Part shown: positions 1 through 10,397 of the stretch, one piece after another
Layout of the letters: each line of letters begins with the position of its first letter
Position numbering within the stretch: the stretch's first letter is position 1
Translations under genes and position numbers: made by a program
The notes under the pieces: model-generated
What the model saw: the letters and a program-made list of their open reading frames with translations, nothing else
Told to the model about the DNA's origin: nothing
Database searches by the model: none
Assembly: GCF_003123725.1 (NCBI RefSeq)
Contig: NZ_QETA01000003.1
Span: 372,001 to 436,000, forward strand
Length of the DNA: 64,000 nucleotides
Source of the DNA: Corticimicrobacter populi
GTDB taxonomy: Bacteria > Pseudomonadota > Gammaproteobacteria > Burkholderiales > Burkholderiaceae_B
Reading direction: 5' to 3'

Positions 1-103
1 CGATACCGGTGTCGATCAGGCCGTACAGGGTGACAGAAGTTTCTGCGTTGGCGACGCCGGCGAAACCGACGGTCAGAGCAGCAGCAAGCAGAGTCTTTTT
101 CAT
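1..103 (-). CDS. Gram-negative porin, N-terminal fragment (runs off left edge)
   Basis: Only the first 34 codons are present; the gene continues beyond position 1. The product begins MKKTLLAAALTVGFAGVANA, a clear signal peptide cleaved after ANA, followed by ETSVTLYGLIDTGI. The first beta-strand 'SVTLYGLIDTG' is the hallmark of general porins (Porin_4/OmpC-like) of Burkholderiales, which form trimeric diffusion channels in the outer membrane. The ATG at 101-103 is preceded by a GGAG ribosome binding site (CTACGGAGATTTCTTACATG on the coding strand). Substrate specificity cannot be judged from this fragment. Confidence 0.85.
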   Translation of the reverse strand, partial: MKKTLLAAALTVGFAGVANAETSVTLYGLIDTGI

Positions 104-138
104 GTAAGAAATCTCCGTAGATTGAGTAACCAGGGAAG

Positions 139-154
139 CACATTACAACATGTG
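139..154. promoter_or_regulatory. Inverted repeat upstream of porin gene
   Basis: CACATTACAACATGTG is an inverted repeat, CACAT-N6-ATGTG, 35-50 bases upstream of the porin start. Read on the porin strand it includes TGTAAT, a reasonable -10-like hexamer, so it could be an operator over the promoter. No matching -35 is obvious and no regulator is known; this is a weak inference from symmetry. Confidence 0.3.
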
Positions 155-257
155 TACCGCCACCCCTTCTAACTCCGCGATGGGAAGTTGAGTGCTATTG
201 CATCAAAAATTCACGCGGCTGGCTATTGCTAAGAACTGATAACTTCAATTTCCAGCC

Positions 258-285
258 GGTTGTGTTGGTTTGCAGCAACACAACC
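258..285. terminator. Perfect 10-bp hairpin downstream of hisC
   Basis: GGTTGTGTTG and CAACACAACC form a perfect 10-bp stem around an 8-base loop, about 50 bp past the hisC stop. There is no strong T run on the hisC strand, so it is either a factor-assisted terminator or an mRNA 3' end stabiliser that separates the ndk-hisC operon from the porin gene. Confidence 0.5.
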
Positions 286-334
286 TTTGCACCAACCTGC
301 GAACGCCGCCCGATGCATGACGGCCATATTTCAG

Positions 335-1411
335 TCATTGCGCCAGGATTTCGCCCAGCGTGTCCAGCAAACGTCGACACTCGGCATCCTGGCCCACGGT
401 AATCCGCAGAAAATGCTCGATACGAGGATGCCCGAAGTTCCTGACGATGATGCCGTGCTCACGCAGCGCAGCAGCCAGCGATACACCGCTACGCTTGGGA
501 TGCCTTGCAAAAACAAAGTTGGCGCTCGAAGGCAACACCACAAAGCCTTGCTGCTGCAGCCCCTCAACCAGCAGCCCTCTGCTCTTCTGAATGGCTGTGC
601 ATATCTTGCGAAAATGCGCCTCATCCTGCAAGGCGGCCATCGCACCAGCCTGCGCAAGCGTATCCAGGGGGTAGGAGTTGAAGCTGTTCTTAACGCGAGC
701 CAGGGCCTCGATCAGTGCCGGATGCCCCACGGCATAGCCCACCCGCAACCCAGCGAGCGCACGCGACTTGGAAAAAGTATGTACGACCAGCAGATTGTGA
801 TGCCGCGACAGCAGGCTGACAGCAGACTCCGCACCGAAATCCACGTAGGCTTCATCCACCACGACGACTGCCTGCGGATTGGCGGACACGATGCCGTCGA
901 TCTGCTCCAACGTCAGGGCAATACCTGTCGGCGCATTGGGATTGGGCAGAATGATGCCCCCTGCCGGCACACTGCGCGCTGTCGGCAGGTAGTCCCGGGG
1001 CTGGATACGGAAGTCTGTATCCAGAGGGACTGTTTCGTACTTGATCCCGTACAGGCCACAGTAGGTCGGATAGAAGCTATAGGTAATATCCGGGAACAGC
1101 AACGGACCATCATGCTTGAGCAACGCCTGGAACGCATGGGCAAGCACTTCGTCGGAACCATTACCGACAAAAACCTGCTCGCGCTGCAGGCCATGGTAGC
1201 TTGCCAACGCCTGCCGCAAGGCATCGGACTCGGGGTCCGGATAGCGTCGCAAGCCATCGGCGGCAGCCGCCCTGATGGCTTCCAGCGCGCGGAACGAGGG
1301 CCCGTAGGGATTTTCGTTGGTATTGAGTTTGAGCAGATTGTGGATCTTGGGCTGCTCTCCCGGTACGTACGGCGTCAGTCCCTGGACAACCGCGCTCCAA
1401 TAGCGACTCAT
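335..1411 (-). CDS. hisC: Histidinol-phosphate aminotransferase
   Basis: This PLP enzyme of fold type I transfers an amino group between glutamate and imidazole acetol phosphate in histidine biosynthesis. The 358-residue length is typical. Visible motifs are [13 protein letters not shown] near residue 28, NPNAPTG at 157-163, the PLP-phenol-binding VDEAYVDF at 185-192 and the Schiff-base lysine K215 in [11 protein letters not shown]. The ATG follows the der stop codon directly (TGAATG), so the two are probably translationally coupled. It is the last gene of the long ndk operon; no other his gene except hisS (a tRNA ligase) lies in the window. Family assignment is firm; some bacteria carry several HisC paralogues with aromatic aminotransferase activity. 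Confidence 0.95.
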   Translation of the reverse strand: MSRYWSAVVQGLTPYVPGEQPKIHNLLKLNTNENPYGPSFRALEAIRAAAADGLRRYPDPESDALRQALASYHGLQREQVFVGNGSDEVLAHAFQALLKHDGPLLFPDITYSFYPTYCGLYGIKYETVPLDTDFRIQPRDYLPTARSVPAGGIILPNPNAPTGIALTLEQIDGIVSANPQAVVVVDEAYVDFGAESAVSLLSRHHNLLVVHTFSKSRALAGLRVGYAVGHPALIEALARVKNSFNSYPLDTLAQAGAMAALQDEAHFRKICTAIQKSRGLLVEGLQQQGFVVLPSSANFVFARHPKRSGVSLAAALREHGIIVRNFGHPRIEHFLRITVGQDAECRRLLDTLGEILAQ

Positions 1412-2848
1412 TCAATTACCTTGTGTATAGGGATTGCGAGAGGATTTGAACTCGATACGCAATGGCGTGCCAGCCAGATCGAACACATCGCGGAACTGGG
1501 TCTCGAGATAGCGACGGTACGAATCGCCCACATTATCCAAGCCACTGCCGTGAATGACAATCAGCGGAGGATTCTGCCCCCCCTGGTGCGCGTAGCGCAT
1601 CTTGGGCCGGAAAATACCTTTTCGCGGTGGCGGTTGTTGCTCGATCGCGGCCTGCAGGGCTCGCGTCAGGCGTGGCGTGGACAGCTTTGCGAAGGCTGCA
1701 GCATGGGCCGCCTCGACCGACTTCATCAGACCTTTGATACCCTGATGCTTCAGCGCTGAAATCGTATGCATGCGCGCAAACGACAGGAAGCGGAGCTTGC
1801 GTTGGAGCTCACGCTGGATCCATTCCCGTTGATCGCTGTCCAGACCATCCCATTTATTGATGGCCACCACCAGCGCCCGTCCTGTTTCGAGCACAAAACC
1901 GGCGATATGGGCATCCTGCTCGGATATCTCGGTCTGCGCGTCGAGCATCAGCACCACGACATTGCTCGCCTCGATGGCCTGCAGCGTCTTGATGACAGAA
2001 AACTTTTCGATACTCTCGAAAACCTTGCCACGCTTGCGCAAGCCCGCCGTATCGATCAGGGTATAGGACTTGCCGCCCTGCTCGAATTCAATTTCGATGG
2101 CATCGCGCGTCGTGCCGGGCATATCGAACGCAATGACCCGCTCCTCACCCAGTAAACTGTTGATCAGCGTCGACTTGCCGACATTGGGACGGCCCACGAG
2201 TGCCAGCTTAATGCGGTGACGCAGCGTAGCCTCGCTGCCCTCCTCGGCTTCGACACCCGCATCGGCGGAAACTTCGCCTGCCTCCAGGGCAGGCTCGGTC
2301 TCGCTCCATGCCGGCGCGTCATCCTCGTCCATCTCAGACTCAGGTGCCTCTACCCATGGAGCCAGTGCTTTGTCGAGCAGTTCAGCCACACCATCGCCAT
2401 GAGCAGATGAAATCGCATAGGGCTGTCCCAGGCCAAGTTCATAAAAATCAGCCGCCGCCACTCCCGTACTCATACCTTCGGCCTTGTTGACCGCCAACAG
2501 CACAGTCGGACCGGCGCGTCGCAATTGGCGGGCAATATCGTGATCCTGAGCACTGATGCCAGCCCGGCCATCGACCAGGAAGATCACCACATCGGACTCG
2601 ACGATGGCCTGCTGGGTCTGGCGGGCCATTTCCTTGAGAATGCCATCCTTGGCAATCGGTTCGAAACCACCCGTATCGACCACCAGATAGGGAACAGGGC
2701 CGATGCGTCCGTGACCATAATGCCGGTCACGGGTCAACCCCGGAAAATCCGCCACCAATGCCGCACGGGAACGGGTCAGGCGGTTGAACAGCGTGGATTT
2801 GCCCACATTGGGACGCCCCACCAGCGTCACGACAGGATGCATGGCCAC
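1412..2848 (-). CDS. der: Ribosome assembly GTPase Der (EngA)
   Basis: Essential tandem-domain GTPase of 50S subunit maturation. The first G domain has GRPNVGKS at 11-18, DTGGF near 59 and NKAE near 121. The second has GRPNVGKS at 219-226, [10 protein letters not shown] near 266 and a full NKWD. Between them is an acidic linker (about 167-207), as in other Der proteins, and the C-terminal KH-like domain is present. The start chosen is GTG at 2846-2848, which gives four residues before the conserved PVV; an ATG two codons later is possible. It follows bamB by 3 bp, matching the bamB-der order common in proteobacteria. Confidence 0.97.
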   Translation of the reverse strand: MAMHPVVTLVGRPNVGKSTLFNRLTRSRAALVADFPGLTRDRHYGHGRIGPVPYLVVDTGGFEPIAKDGILKEMARQTQQAIVESDVVIFLVDGRAGISAQDHDIARQLRRAGPTVLLAVNKAEGMSTGVAAADFYELGLGQPYAISSAHGDGVAELLDKALAPWVEAPESEMDEDDAPAWSETEPALEAGEVSADAGVEAEEGSEATLRHRIKLALVGRPNVGKSTLINSLLGEERVIAFDMPGTTRDAIEIEFEQGGKSYTLIDTAGLRKRGKVFESIEKFSVIKTLQAIEASNVVVLMLDAQTEISEQDAHIAGFVLETGRALVVAINKWDGLDSDQREWIQRELQRKLRFLSFARMHTISALKHQGIKGLMKSVEAAHAAAFAKLSTPRLTRALQAAIEQQPPPRKGIFRPKMRYAHQGGQNPPLIVIHGSGLDNVGDSYRRYLETQFRDVFDLAGTPLRIEFKSSRNPYTQGN

Positions 2849-2851
2849 GTA

Positions 2852-4021
2852 TTATTCCACCGACAGAAGAGTCAGGTCGCCATCGCCACGCTGCACCAGC
2901 ACACCATTCGGGGTAGCCTGCAACGGCGAAACAACAGCACCACCGCCGACCGAGATACGCGCCAACTGGCGTCCATCGACTGGCGAAAGAAAATGCACGA
3001 TACCCTGGTAATCGCCCACGGCAACACTGTCGCCGGTTGCAGCGGGTGCCGAGAGCTGGCGGTTACGCAGAGCATTCTGCCGCCACAGGTTGGCACCACC
3101 ATCCAGCGCGAAGGCATGCACCTCACCCTGCAAATTGGCCGCATAGGCATTGCGACGATCCACCGTCATGCCCGAGCTGCTCGAAAAATCCTTTGCCCAG
3201 CGCAGCGTGCCGCCGGCGGCAACATCAAAGCAGACAACCCGGCCCTGATAGGCCACTGCACACATCAACGGACCAGCCAATTGGGGAGCACCGACGACAT
3301 CCGTAACGCGTTCAAGATCGCCCGCGCCCTTGGGAATGGCCACCGTGCCTTCCCACTGGACATTACCCGTCGCCGCATCCAGTGCCAGGATCTTGCCTCC
3401 GGGCAGGCCAGTCAGCACCATGCCATCGATCATCACCATCTGCGTACCGGCGCGCACGGCCAGTGCCGGGCCCGGACGTTGCACGCTCCAGATCCGCTTG
3501 CCGGTCTCGGCATCGAAAGCCTGGATACGATAATCACCGCTGCGTACCACAACGATACCGTTGCCAACAGCAGGTGGAATCGACACTTCGCTGGTGGCAT
3601 GGGCACGCCATTTTTCCTGGCCGGACGCATCCAGTGCGATGACCTCGCCACGCGGTGAAGCCACGACAACCAGTTGCCCATCGGAACCGACCCCTGCGGT
3701 CAAGTCCGTATCGGTATCGATCACCCATTGCTGGCGGCCTGTCGCCAGCTCATACTTGGCGACCTTGCCGTTGGCAGTTGCCGCATAAACATCGGGCCCG
3801 ACGATGGCAGGTACAAACCCCAGGCCACCACCACTGCCAAACGAAGCCGTCCAAGCCTTGTTGACCACCAGTTCGGGCGCATATTCGGTCAACTTGGCAG
3901 GTTCGTAGCGTTCATCAGTGGACGAAAACAGCGAGCAGGCACCCAATGCTGCAATGCCCAGCACGCAGGTCAGGCGCCGTGCGGCACGATAGGTTGGAAC
4001 CAGATAATCATGCAGTTGCAT
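2852..4021 (-). CDS. bamB: Outer membrane assembly lipoprotein BamB
   Basis: Lipoprotein of the BAM complex that inserts beta-barrel proteins into the outer membrane; it forms an eight-bladed PQQ-type beta-propeller on the periplasmic side. The 389-residue product has a signal sequence with lipobox ALGAC (Cys29) and repeated propeller segments such as ALDAATGNVQWEG and AFDAETGKRIWSV. I chose the ATG at 4019-4021 because AAGGA sits 6 bp upstream; an upstream in-frame ATG at 4063 would overlap yfgM and would put unrelated residues before the signal peptide. The gene lies between yfgM and der, the usual order. Confidence 0.95.
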   Translation of the reverse strand: MQLHDYLVPTYRAARRLTCVLGIAALGACSLFSSTDERYEPAKLTEYAPELVVNKAWTASFGSGGGLGFVPAIVGPDVYAATANGKVAKYELATGRQQWVIDTDTDLTAGVGSDGQLVVVASPRGEVIALDASGQEKWRAHATSEVSIPPAVGNGIVVVRSGDYRIQAFDAETGKRIWSVQRPGPALAVRAGTQMVMIDGMVLTGLPGGKILALDAATGNVQWEGTVAIPKGAGDLERVTDVVGAPQLAGPLMCAVAYQGRVVCFDVAAGGTLRWAKDFSSSSGMTVDRRNAYAANLQGEVHAFALDGGANLWRQNALRNRQLSAPAATGDSVAVGDYQGIVHFLSPVDGRQLARISVGGGAVVSPLQATPNGVLVQRGDGDLTLLSVE

Positions 4022-4055
4022 AGGAATCCTTGATCGACAGAACAGTCCGAGTGCC

Positions 4056-4697
4056 TCAGGCACCCGTATTGGGCAACGTTTCCAGCTTGAGACGAATCAC
4101 GGCCGCTTGCGGCTCGCCGCTCCCCAACGCATCAAGTGCCTGTTGCCATGCGGCCCGTGCCTCCTCCGGCTTGCCCTGGGCAGCCAGAATATCGCCGCGA
4201 CGGTCTTCGAACAGAGCCAGATAGGCTTGGGGTGCATTGACCAGTTGGCCCAGCGCTGCATCATAATCCTTCTGATCCAGCAGCAGGCTGGCTAGATTAA
4301 GCCTGGCCACCGGTGCCAGCGCCACATCGCCCGAGGCAATAACCCACTCGAGTTCGGCACGCGCCGCATCCGGTGCACCATTGCGCTGCAACGCATGGGC
4401 CGCCGCCAGTGCACCGCGACCGGCATAGGCAGTATCCGCATATTTATCACGCAGCACCTGACTGGCCGAGCGAATGCGATCAACGGACTCCGGCCCCTGA
4501 CTGGACGAGGCAGACTCCAGCGCCTCGAAATATCCCATTGCCTGATCGGCCTGGTGCCCCTGATACCACTGCCATCCGCGCCAGCCGAGAATGAACAGGG
4601 CAATCAACAGCATTATGCCAACGATACCGGCACCGTAGCGCCCCCACCAGGCCTTGAGCGCCTCCAGCTTTTCCTGTTCTTCGAGATCGTGTGCCAT
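4056..4697 (-). CDS. yfgM: YfgM-family TPR membrane protein (ancillary SecYEG/BAM-linked)
   Basis: The product has 213 residues: a short cytoplasmic N-terminus (MAHDLEEQEKLEALKAWW), one transmembrane helix at about 21-43 (IVGIMLLIALFILGW) and a periplasmic alpha-helical TPR-like domain. This matches the UPF0070/YfgM family, which in E. coli is an inner membrane protein associated with SecYEG and periplasmic chaperones. The position between hisS and bamB is conserved in beta- and gammaproteobacteria. AGGACAGG precedes the ATG. The exact function in this organism is inferred from family and context. Confidence 0.9.
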   Translation of the reverse strand: MAHDLEEQEKLEALKAWWGRYGAGIVGIMLLIALFILGWRGWQWYQGHQADQAMGYFEALESASSSQGPESVDRIRSASQVLRDKYADTAYAGRGALAAAHALQRNGAPDAARAELEWVIASGDVALAPVARLNLASLLLDQKDYDAALGQLVNAPQAYLALFEDRRGDILAAQGKPEEARAAWQQALDALGSGEPQAAVIRLKLETLPNTGA

Positions 4698-4747
4698 ACA
4701 CCTGTCCTAATCAATAATCAGTCTGTCGGGGGAGATGAGCAGGCCTC

Positions 4748-6052
4748 TCAGGCCAGATGCTCGGCCAGCGCCTGCGCCAGCATGTCGAAAGGAATTCGGG
4801 TCTGCTGGCCGGCCAGCGCCTCGCCATCAGGCAACGCATCGGCACGCAGATACTTGACACTGGCCGTACCCTGGGCCAGTTCATCATCACCCAGCACAAT
4901 GGCGACCGATGCGCCGCTGCCATCAGCTCGCTTGAACTGAGATTTGAAACTGCCCGTTCCGGCATGCACGATCACGGCAAGCCCGGCATCGCGCAGCGAC
5001 TCGGCAATCCCGGCAGCCTTGCGCTGAGCGGCTTCACCCTGGTGCACAATATAGATCTGGCATTCGGGCACAACCTCGACCGGAACGACCTGGCTCCAGA
5101 GGTCGAGCAGGCGTTCCATCCCGATCGCAAAACCGACAGCAGGTGCCGGTTTGCCGCCCAGCAGGCCGATCAGTCCATCATAGCGGCCACCGCCACACAC
5201 CGTACCCTGGGCACCGAGCCGATCGGTCACCCATTCGAATACGGTCAGGTTGTAGTAATCAAGCCCGCGCACCAACCGGGGATTGAGTGTATAGCCAATG
5301 CCGGCATCATCCAGCCGCTGGCAGACGCCCTCGAAGTGGGCGCGCGACTCCGCACCCAGGAAATCGAACAGACGCGGTGCACCATTGGCCATTTCCTGCA
5401 GGACCGGATTCTTGGTATCCAGCACGCGCAGCGGATTGCTGTACATGCGGCGCAGGCCATCCTCATCAAGGATATCGCGATGGCGCTCCAGGTATTCGAT
5501 CAATGCGGCACGGTGCGCGGCACGCTCTTCGCTGGCCCCCAGAGAATTGAGCTCCAGGCGAATATCGTTCAGCCCGAGCAGCTTCCAGAGCCGTGCCAGC
5601 ATCACGATCATCTCGGCATCGATGTCGGGACCGGACATGCCCAGCGCTTCGACGCTGATCTGGTGGAACTGGCGATAGCGGCCACGTTGCGGGCGCTCAT
5701 GGCGGAACACCTGACCCATGGTATAGACACGTTGCGGCCGGTCATAGATCAGGTTGTGCTCGATAGCCGCACGCACCGCACCCGCCGTGAATTCGGGTCG
5801 CAATGTCAGGGACTCGCCATTGAGGGAGTCCGTGAAGGTATACATTTCTTTCTCGACGATGTCGGTGACTTCGCCGATGCCGCGTGTGAATAGCCGGGTC
5901 TGCTCCAACACCGGCGTCCGCATATTGCGGTAGCCATATTGCTGCAGCCAATCGCGCACCAATGCCTCGAAACGCTCCCAGCGTGCGCCCTCGCCGGGCA
6001 GGATATCGTTCATGCCGCGAATGGCGGCGACTTTCTGGAAAGTAGTGCTCAT
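4748..6052 (-). CDS. hisS: Histidine--tRNA ligase
   Basis: Class II aminoacyl-tRNA synthetase, 434 residues, charging tRNA-His. It begins [25 protein letters not shown], the usual N-terminus, and shows class II motif 2 ([15 protein letters not shown]), the histidine-A motifs [15 protein letters not shown] and GGGRYDGL, and motif 3 ([10 protein letters not shown]). The C-terminal anticodon-binding domain follows. Its start overlaps the ispG stop by four bases (ATGA), consistent with coupled translation. Confidence 0.97.
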   Translation of the reverse strand: MSTTFQKVAAIRGMNDILPGEGARWERFEALVRDWLQQYGYRNMRTPVLEQTRLFTRGIGEVTDIVEKEMYTFTDSLNGESLTLRPEFTAGAVRAAIEHNLIYDRPQRVYTMGQVFRHERPQRGRYRQFHQISVEALGMSGPDIDAEMIVMLARLWKLLGLNDIRLELNSLGASEERAAHRAALIEYLERHRDILDEDGLRRMYSNPLRVLDTKNPVLQEMANGAPRLFDFLGAESRAHFEGVCQRLDDAGIGYTLNPRLVRGLDYYNLTVFEWVTDRLGAQGTVCGGGRYDGLIGLLGGKPAPAVGFAIGMERLLDLWSQVVPVEVVPECQIYIVHQGEAAQRKAAGIAESLRDAGLAVIVHAGTGSFKSQFKRADGSGASVAIVLGDDELAQGTASVKYLRADALPDGEALAGQQTRIPFDMLAQALAEHLA

Positions 6053-7413
6053 GTTGCCTGCGAATCTGCCTGTTTACAGGCGGCCTGTGCGCCATAACGA
6101 CGCGCCACATAGTCCTCGACAATCGCCTGGAACTCCTCGGCGATGCGCTCACCCTTTAGTGTAACCGTGCGTTCACCATCAACGAATACCGGTGCCGAAG
6201 GCACTTCCCCTGTTCCCGGCAGGCTGATACCGATATCAGCATGCCGACTTTCACCCGGCCCGTTCACGACGCACCCCATGACGGCCACGTTCATGTTTTC
6301 AACCCCCGGATAGCGGGTCTTCCAGACAGGCATCTGCTGGCGCAGGTAAGTCTGGATACTGTCGGCCAGTTCCTGGAAAAAAGTGCTGCTGGTGCGTCCG
6401 CAACCCGGGCAGGCCACCACCATGGGGGTAAAGGCCCGCAAACCCATGCTCTGCAGGATTTCCTGGGCAACAATGGCTTCACGACCACGGTCACCACCCG
6501 GCTCGGGCGTCAGGGAAATGCGGATCGTATCGCCAATGCCCTGCTGCATCAGCACCGACAGCGCCGCCGTGGAGGCCACGATGCCCTTGCTGCCCATGCC
6601 CGCCTCGGTCAGCCCCAGGTGCAGGGGATAATCGCAGCGTGCCGACAGATCACGATAGACCGAAATCAGATCCTGCACATGACTGACCTTGCAGGACAAC
6701 ACAATGGCGTCCCCCGGCAACCCAAGCTCCTCGGCGCGACGGGCATTGCTGATGGCAGACACCACCAGGGCCTCGCGCATCAATGCCTGAGCCGACCAGG
6801 GCTGGCCACGACGGTTGTTGGCATCCATCATGCGAGCCATCAGCTCATGATCGAGGCTACCCCAGTTGACACCGATGCGCACCGGCTTGCCATAACGGCA
6901 GGCCACCTCGATCATTTTGGCAAAATTGTCATCCCGACGCTTGCCGCCACCCATATTGCCGGGATTGATACGGTACTTGGAGAGCGCCTGTGCACATTCG
7001 GGAAAATCGGACAGCAGCTTGTGGCCGTTGTAGTGGAAATCACCGATCAGGGGCGTATCCACGCCCATACGGTCAAGCTGCTCGCGAATGGCAGGCACTT
7101 CGGCAGCGGCTTCCGGGCTGTTGACCGTGATCCGCACCATCTCGGAACCCGCCTGCGTCAACTCCTTGACCTGGATGGCCGTCGCCACGGCATCGGCAGT
7201 ATCGGTATTGGTCATGGACTGAACCACGACCGGTGCGTCTCCGCCCACCCGGACCCGTCGCCCTCCATGCTGCACGACCACCTGACGGGTCAGGCGTCGG
7301 GCCTGTGCGCCGGCCGCATCGGGTTCCGGCGCATGCTCGATGCGAGCTTCCAGCGCCTGCTGGTATGACTGCGCCGCTTCCAAGGATGCCATGTTGTGCA
7401 CGTCTCCGGACAT
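6049..7413 (-). CDS. ispG: 4-hydroxy-3-methylbut-2-en-1-yl diphosphate synthase (flavodoxin)
   Basis: Penultimate enzyme of the MEP isoprenoid pathway; it reduces MEcPP to HMBPP using a [4Fe-4S] cluster. The 454-residue product has the TIM-barrel part ([16 protein letters not shown]) and C-terminal cluster cysteines in ACPGCGRT and in [10 protein letters not shown]. It has the longer form with an insert between the conserved blocks typical of beta- and gammaproteobacteria. The start is ATG 7411-7413, preceded by GGGAGGG; an upstream ATG would overlap the HTH gene heavily. It sits 14 bp after that gene. Confidence 0.95.
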   Translation of the reverse strand: MSGDVHNMASLEAAQSYQQALEARIEHAPEPDAAGAQARRLTRQVVVQHGGRRVRVGGDAPVVVQSMTNTDTADAVATAIQVKELTQAGSEMVRITVNSPEAAAEVPAIREQLDRMGVDTPLIGDFHYNGHKLLSDFPECAQALSKYRINPGNMGGGKRRDDNFAKMIEVACRYGKPVRIGVNWGSLDHELMARMMDANNRRGQPWSAQALMREALVVSAISNARRAEELGLPGDAIVLSCKVSHVQDLISVYRDLSARCDYPLHLGLTEAGMGSKGIVASTAALSVLMQQGIGDTIRISLTPEPGGDRGREAIVAQEILQSMGLRAFTPMVVACPGCGRTSSTFFQELADSIQTYLRQQMPVWKTRYPGVENMNVAVMGCVVNGPGESRHADIGISLPGTGEVPSAPVFVDGERTVTLKGERIAEEFQAIVEDYVARRYGAQAACKQADSQAT

Positions 7414-7427
7414 ACGCCGCCCTCCCG

Positions 7428-7913
7428 TCAGTTGCCTTCGCCCGACCACCAGTCTGCAGGCAGCCAGCCTTGCCAGCTGGCATAGACCAATACCGCGGCG
7501 CATACCAGCAACAGGGTAAACAGCCAGACCCAGTTGCCAACCTGGGCACGTTCGCGGATATCGGGTACACCCTTGGCCAGCACGCTTTCACCGAGCCCGG
7601 CACCGGTCTTGCCGATCGCCGGCTCCAGCGCCTGCACCAACGCCTGACCGTCAGCCCCCAGGAAGCGGGCATAGTTGCGAATCATGCCACGCAACGCCGT
7701 ACCCTTGGGCAGGACGTCCCAGCGCTCGTCCTCAAGCGCCTGGATCCGGCTGACCGGATGCTTCATGTAGGCAGAGGCATCCTCCAGGGTCAGCCCCTTG
7801 GATTCGCGCAACGCCCTGAAGGCCGCGCCGGCTCCCTGCCCATTATCACTCAGCCCCGTTGCCAGTTGCCTGGACAGAGGCACATCATCCGTGCGTTCAA
7901 CGCTGCGCGTCAT
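7428..7913 (-). CDS. RodZ-like HTH membrane protein, short form
   Basis: The 161-residue product has an N-terminal XRE-type helix-turn-helix ([18 protein letters not shown], then [14 protein letters not shown]), a central basic segment and one transmembrane helix at about 128-148 ([18 protein letters not shown]). This layout and the place between rlmN and ispG match RodZ, the MreB-binding cell-shape protein. Typical RodZ has a large periplasmic domain after the membrane helix; here only about 12 residues follow ([13 protein letters not shown]). It is therefore either a short family member or one that has lost the periplasmic domain. It overlaps rlmN by four bases (ATGA). Confidence 0.8.
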   Translation of the reverse strand: MTRSVERTDDVPLSRQLATGLSDNGQGAGAAFRALRESKGLTLEDASAYMKHPVSRIQALEDERWDVLPKGTALRGMIRNYARFLGADGQALVQALEPAIGKTGAGLGESVLAKGVPDIRERAQVGNWVWLFTLLLVCAAVLVYASWQGWLPADWWSGEGN

Positions 7914-9061
7914 GCTCTAACCTCTTTGATCGGGATGGCAGCACGTGCCCCTGGCATCCGTTCACTGATACGGGTGCGATCGCGCACCTCACCGGCCAAC
8001 TGCCCACAGGCGGCATCGATATCGTCGCCACGCGTCTTGCGCACCGTGGTGACCACGCCCGCATCCATCAGGATGCCGGCAAAGGCACGCACGCGCGCGG
8101 ATGGCGAACGCAGCAGGCCGGACTGCGGGAAGGGGTTGAACGGAATCAGGTTGAACTTGCAGTGCAGTTGCCGGGCAATCCGGATCAGTTCCCGTGCATG
8201 CTGGTCATCGTCATTGACGCCATCCAGCATGACATATTCGAAAGTAATGAAATCCCGCGGCGCATGATCGAGATAGCGCTCGCAGGCCGCCAGCAGCTCT
8301 TTGAGAGGATACTTGCGGTTGAGTGGTACCAGCCGGTCGCGCAGCGCATCGTTGGGCGCATGCAGCGACACAGCCAGCGCCACCGGACAATCCCTGGACA
8401 GGCGGTCCATCATCGGGACCACACCCGATGTCGAGACCGTGACCCGGCGACGCGACAGGCCATAGGCATTGTCGTCGAGCATCAGATGCAATGCATTGAC
8501 CACCTGATCGTAATTGAGCAGAGGCTCGCCCATGCCCATCATGACGACGTTGGTCACCAGCCGGGTATCGGAGCCTTCGCGTACCGGTTCGCCGCTACGG
8601 GCCTGCGCCTCGGCCAGCACCCGTCGCGCCCACCAAAGCTGACCGATGATCTCGCTGGTCTGCAGGTTGCGATTGAAGCCCTGGTGTCCGGTCGAGCAGA
8701 ACGGGCAGCCGACGGTACAGCCCGCCTGACTGGAAATACACAATGTACCCCGGTCGTCTTCGGGGATGAATACGGTTTCGACGGCATTGTTCTGGCCGAC
8801 ATCGAACAGCCACTTGCGCGTGCCATCGGCCGAGAGGTGTTCTGTGACAACCCCCGGCGCGCGTACTGTGCAGTGCGCTGACAGGCTGGCACGGAAATCC
8901 CGTGCCAGGTCCGTCATGTCATCGAAGGAATCGACGCCGCGCTGGTGTATCCAGCGCTGCAACTGCCGTGCACGAAAAGGCTTGCCGCCCCACTTTCCGA
9001 CCAGATCGGACAGTTCGGCGGGCGTCAGCCCCAGGAGATTTTCTCTGACAATATCGTTCAC
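7910..9061 (-). CDS. rlmN: Dual-specificity rRNA/tRNA adenosine C2-methyltransferase RlmN
   Basis: Radical SAM enzyme that methylates C2 of A2503 in 23S rRNA and of A37 in tRNAs. The CxxxCxxC cluster motif is C115-C119-C122 ([13 protein letters not shown]). [10 protein letters not shown], the SAM-contacting GEP-type motif, is visible, and the length of 383 residues is normal. The N-terminus ([21 protein letters not shown]) is the typical substrate-binding helical part. It is the second gene of the ndk operon. Confidence 0.96.
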   Translation of the reverse strand: MNDIVRENLLGLTPAELSDLVGKWGGKPFRARQLQRWIHQRGVDSFDDMTDLARDFRASLSAHCTVRAPGVVTEHLSADGTRKWLFDVGQNNAVETVFIPEDDRGTLCISSQAGCTVGCPFCSTGHQGFNRNLQTSEIIGQLWWARRVLAEAQARSGEPVREGSDTRLVTNVVMMGMGEPLLNYDQVVNALHLMLDDNAYGLSRRRVTVSTSGVVPMMDRLSRDCPVALAVSLHAPNDALRDRLVPLNRKYPLKELLAACERYLDHAPRDFITFEYVMLDGVNDDDQHARELIRIARQLHCKFNLIPFNPFPQSGLLRSPSARVRAFAGILMDAGVVTTVRKTRGDDIDAACGQLAGEVRDRTRISERMPGARAAIPIKEVRA

Positions 9062-9081
9062 GGCAGGTCTGTCGCAGCCAA

Positions 9082-9507
9082 TCAGCGGCTGTGAATGTTG
9101 AACTCGGGGAAGAAGAAAGCGATTTCGTTGCGCGCGGTTTCGGGCGCGTCGGAGCCGTGCACGGCATTGGCATCGATGCTGTCGGCGAAATCGGCGCGGA
9201 TGGTACCAGCCTCGGCCTTCTTGGGATCGGTGGCCCCCATCAGGTCACGATTTTTCTGGATGGCGTTTTCACCCTCGAGCACCTGCACGAACACCGGACC
9301 GGAGATCATGAACTCGACCAGATCCTTGAAGAAGGGGCGTTCGGCATGAACGGCGTAGAAACGCTCGGCATCGGTACGAGACAGTTGCTGCAGACGGGCA
9401 GCGACGACCGTCAGGCCGGCCTGCTCAAAACGGGCAACGATCTGGCCGATCACGTTCTTGGCAACGGCATCGGGCTTGATGATGGAAAGCGTACGCTCTA
9501 CGGACAT
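9082..9507 (-). CDS. ndk: Nucleoside-diphosphate kinase
   Basis: Balances nucleoside triphosphate pools by transferring the gamma phosphate through a phosphohistidine. The 141-residue product starts [15 protein letters not shown] and has the active-site histidine in NAVHGSD (about residue 117) and the conserved [15 protein letters not shown] block. It is the first gene of a run of tightly packed genes down to hisC; a probable promoter lies about 125 bp upstream. Confidence 0.97.
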   Translation of the reverse strand: MSVERTLSIIKPDAVAKNVIGQIVARFEQAGLTVVAARLQQLSRTDAERFYAVHAERPFFKDLVEFMISGPVFVQVLEGENAIQKNRDLMGATDPKKAEAGTIRADFADSIDANAVHGSDAPETARNEIAFFFPEFNIHSR

Positions 9508-9631
9508 GGAGAACTCCAGACAGAAACGATCAAAATCGGGGTGGAATCAGGCAGCATGCCTGGCAGGTCCGCCATGCAATCGTTGGTCTGCCTGAAAACA
9601 GAGGGATTCCGGGCACTATGCCCAGCCCAAC

Positions 9632-9640
9632 ATTCTAGCA
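9632..9640 (-). promoter_or_regulatory. Extended -10 promoter for the ndk-hisC operon
   Basis: On the minus strand TGCTAGAAT forms an extended -10 element (TGn plus TAGAAT, 5/6 match to TATAAT), about 125 bases before the ndk ATG. No good -35 is seen at 16-18 bp, which is tolerated with an extended -10. The same nine bases occur upstream of rpsP. Confidence 0.5.
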
Positions 9641-9686
9641 TGACGGACGCCCGCAGTACGCCCATCTTGCGCAGTCTGTCACACAG

Positions 9687-10169
9687 TCAGACACCACCAA
9701 ACGGTGCCGTGGGTTCTGTCTTTTCAAAAAAGGCGTCCACCAAGGCAAGCTTGGCTTCTTCGACCTTGCCGTTCAGCCATTTGAAATAGAAGATCACCCC
9801 TGCCACAAGAATGGCCCATGCTCCGACCAGCAGCAGGTTGTTGATCAACCACAGGTTCACCGCCTGCAACAACGCTGCACTGTCGACTCCCACCCCAAGT
9901 TTTCTGACAATGCTGTCGAATGCCAACAGCAACCCATAGAACAGAATCGGCAACGCCACCACGCCACTCCAGAGATTGGCCTTGTTGGCCCGCGCATGCA
10001 ATCCGGTAAAGGCAGCCGTGCCCATGTAGCGATCCAGTTCGACAAGTTGCGGACCGATGTCATCCCGTGAAGCCACAGGCACACGCTGCTGCTCGATACG
10101 CCGATGCACCTCTTTCAACACCTCGGCATTATCCAGTACGGTACCGAGACTCTTGATATTTCCAAGCAT
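9687..10169 (-). CDS. Hypothetical inner-membrane protein
   Basis: The 160-residue product starts at ATG 10167-10169 (MLGNIKSLGTVLDNAEVLKEV) with a weak GGA-containing ribosome site. It has a charged N-terminal part and two hydrophobic helices, one around WSGVVALPILFYGLLLAF and one around INNLLLVGAWAILVAGVIFYFKW, followed by an acidic tail. I do not recognise a family. The gene is codirectional with ndk but 180 bp upstream of it, with the ndk promoter between, so it is probably its own unit. Codon use resembles the neighbours, though the 5' flank is AT-richer. Confidence 0.7.
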   Translation of the reverse strand: MLGNIKSLGTVLDNAEVLKEVHRRIEQQRVPVASRDDIGPQLVELDRYMGTAAFTGLHARANKANLWSGVVALPILFYGLLLAFDSIVRKLGVGVDSAALLQAVNLWLINNLLLVGAWAILVAGVIFYFKWLNGKVEEAKLALVDAFFEKTEPTAPFGGV

Positions 10170-10397
10170 ATTCAATTTCCATCTCAAGAAAAACCACCCC
10201 ACTGTCGAAGTGGCAGGGAATTTTAAGCCAACACGCACAAATTCATACAAATGATTACACCCCATCAGTGACGGCACCCCCAGTCGAAGCACAACACTTC
10301 ATCCCTTGCAATCCGTATTCACTTAGAATAATGGGTTGACTTTACAACTGCTGCCACTGCATTCCCTGCCGGCAGCACGATACCCATTTCAGACGCA

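Noticed and set aside
260-1759. Plus-strand open frame over hisC and der
   Set aside because: Both minus-strand genes are certain; the frame has no motif support.
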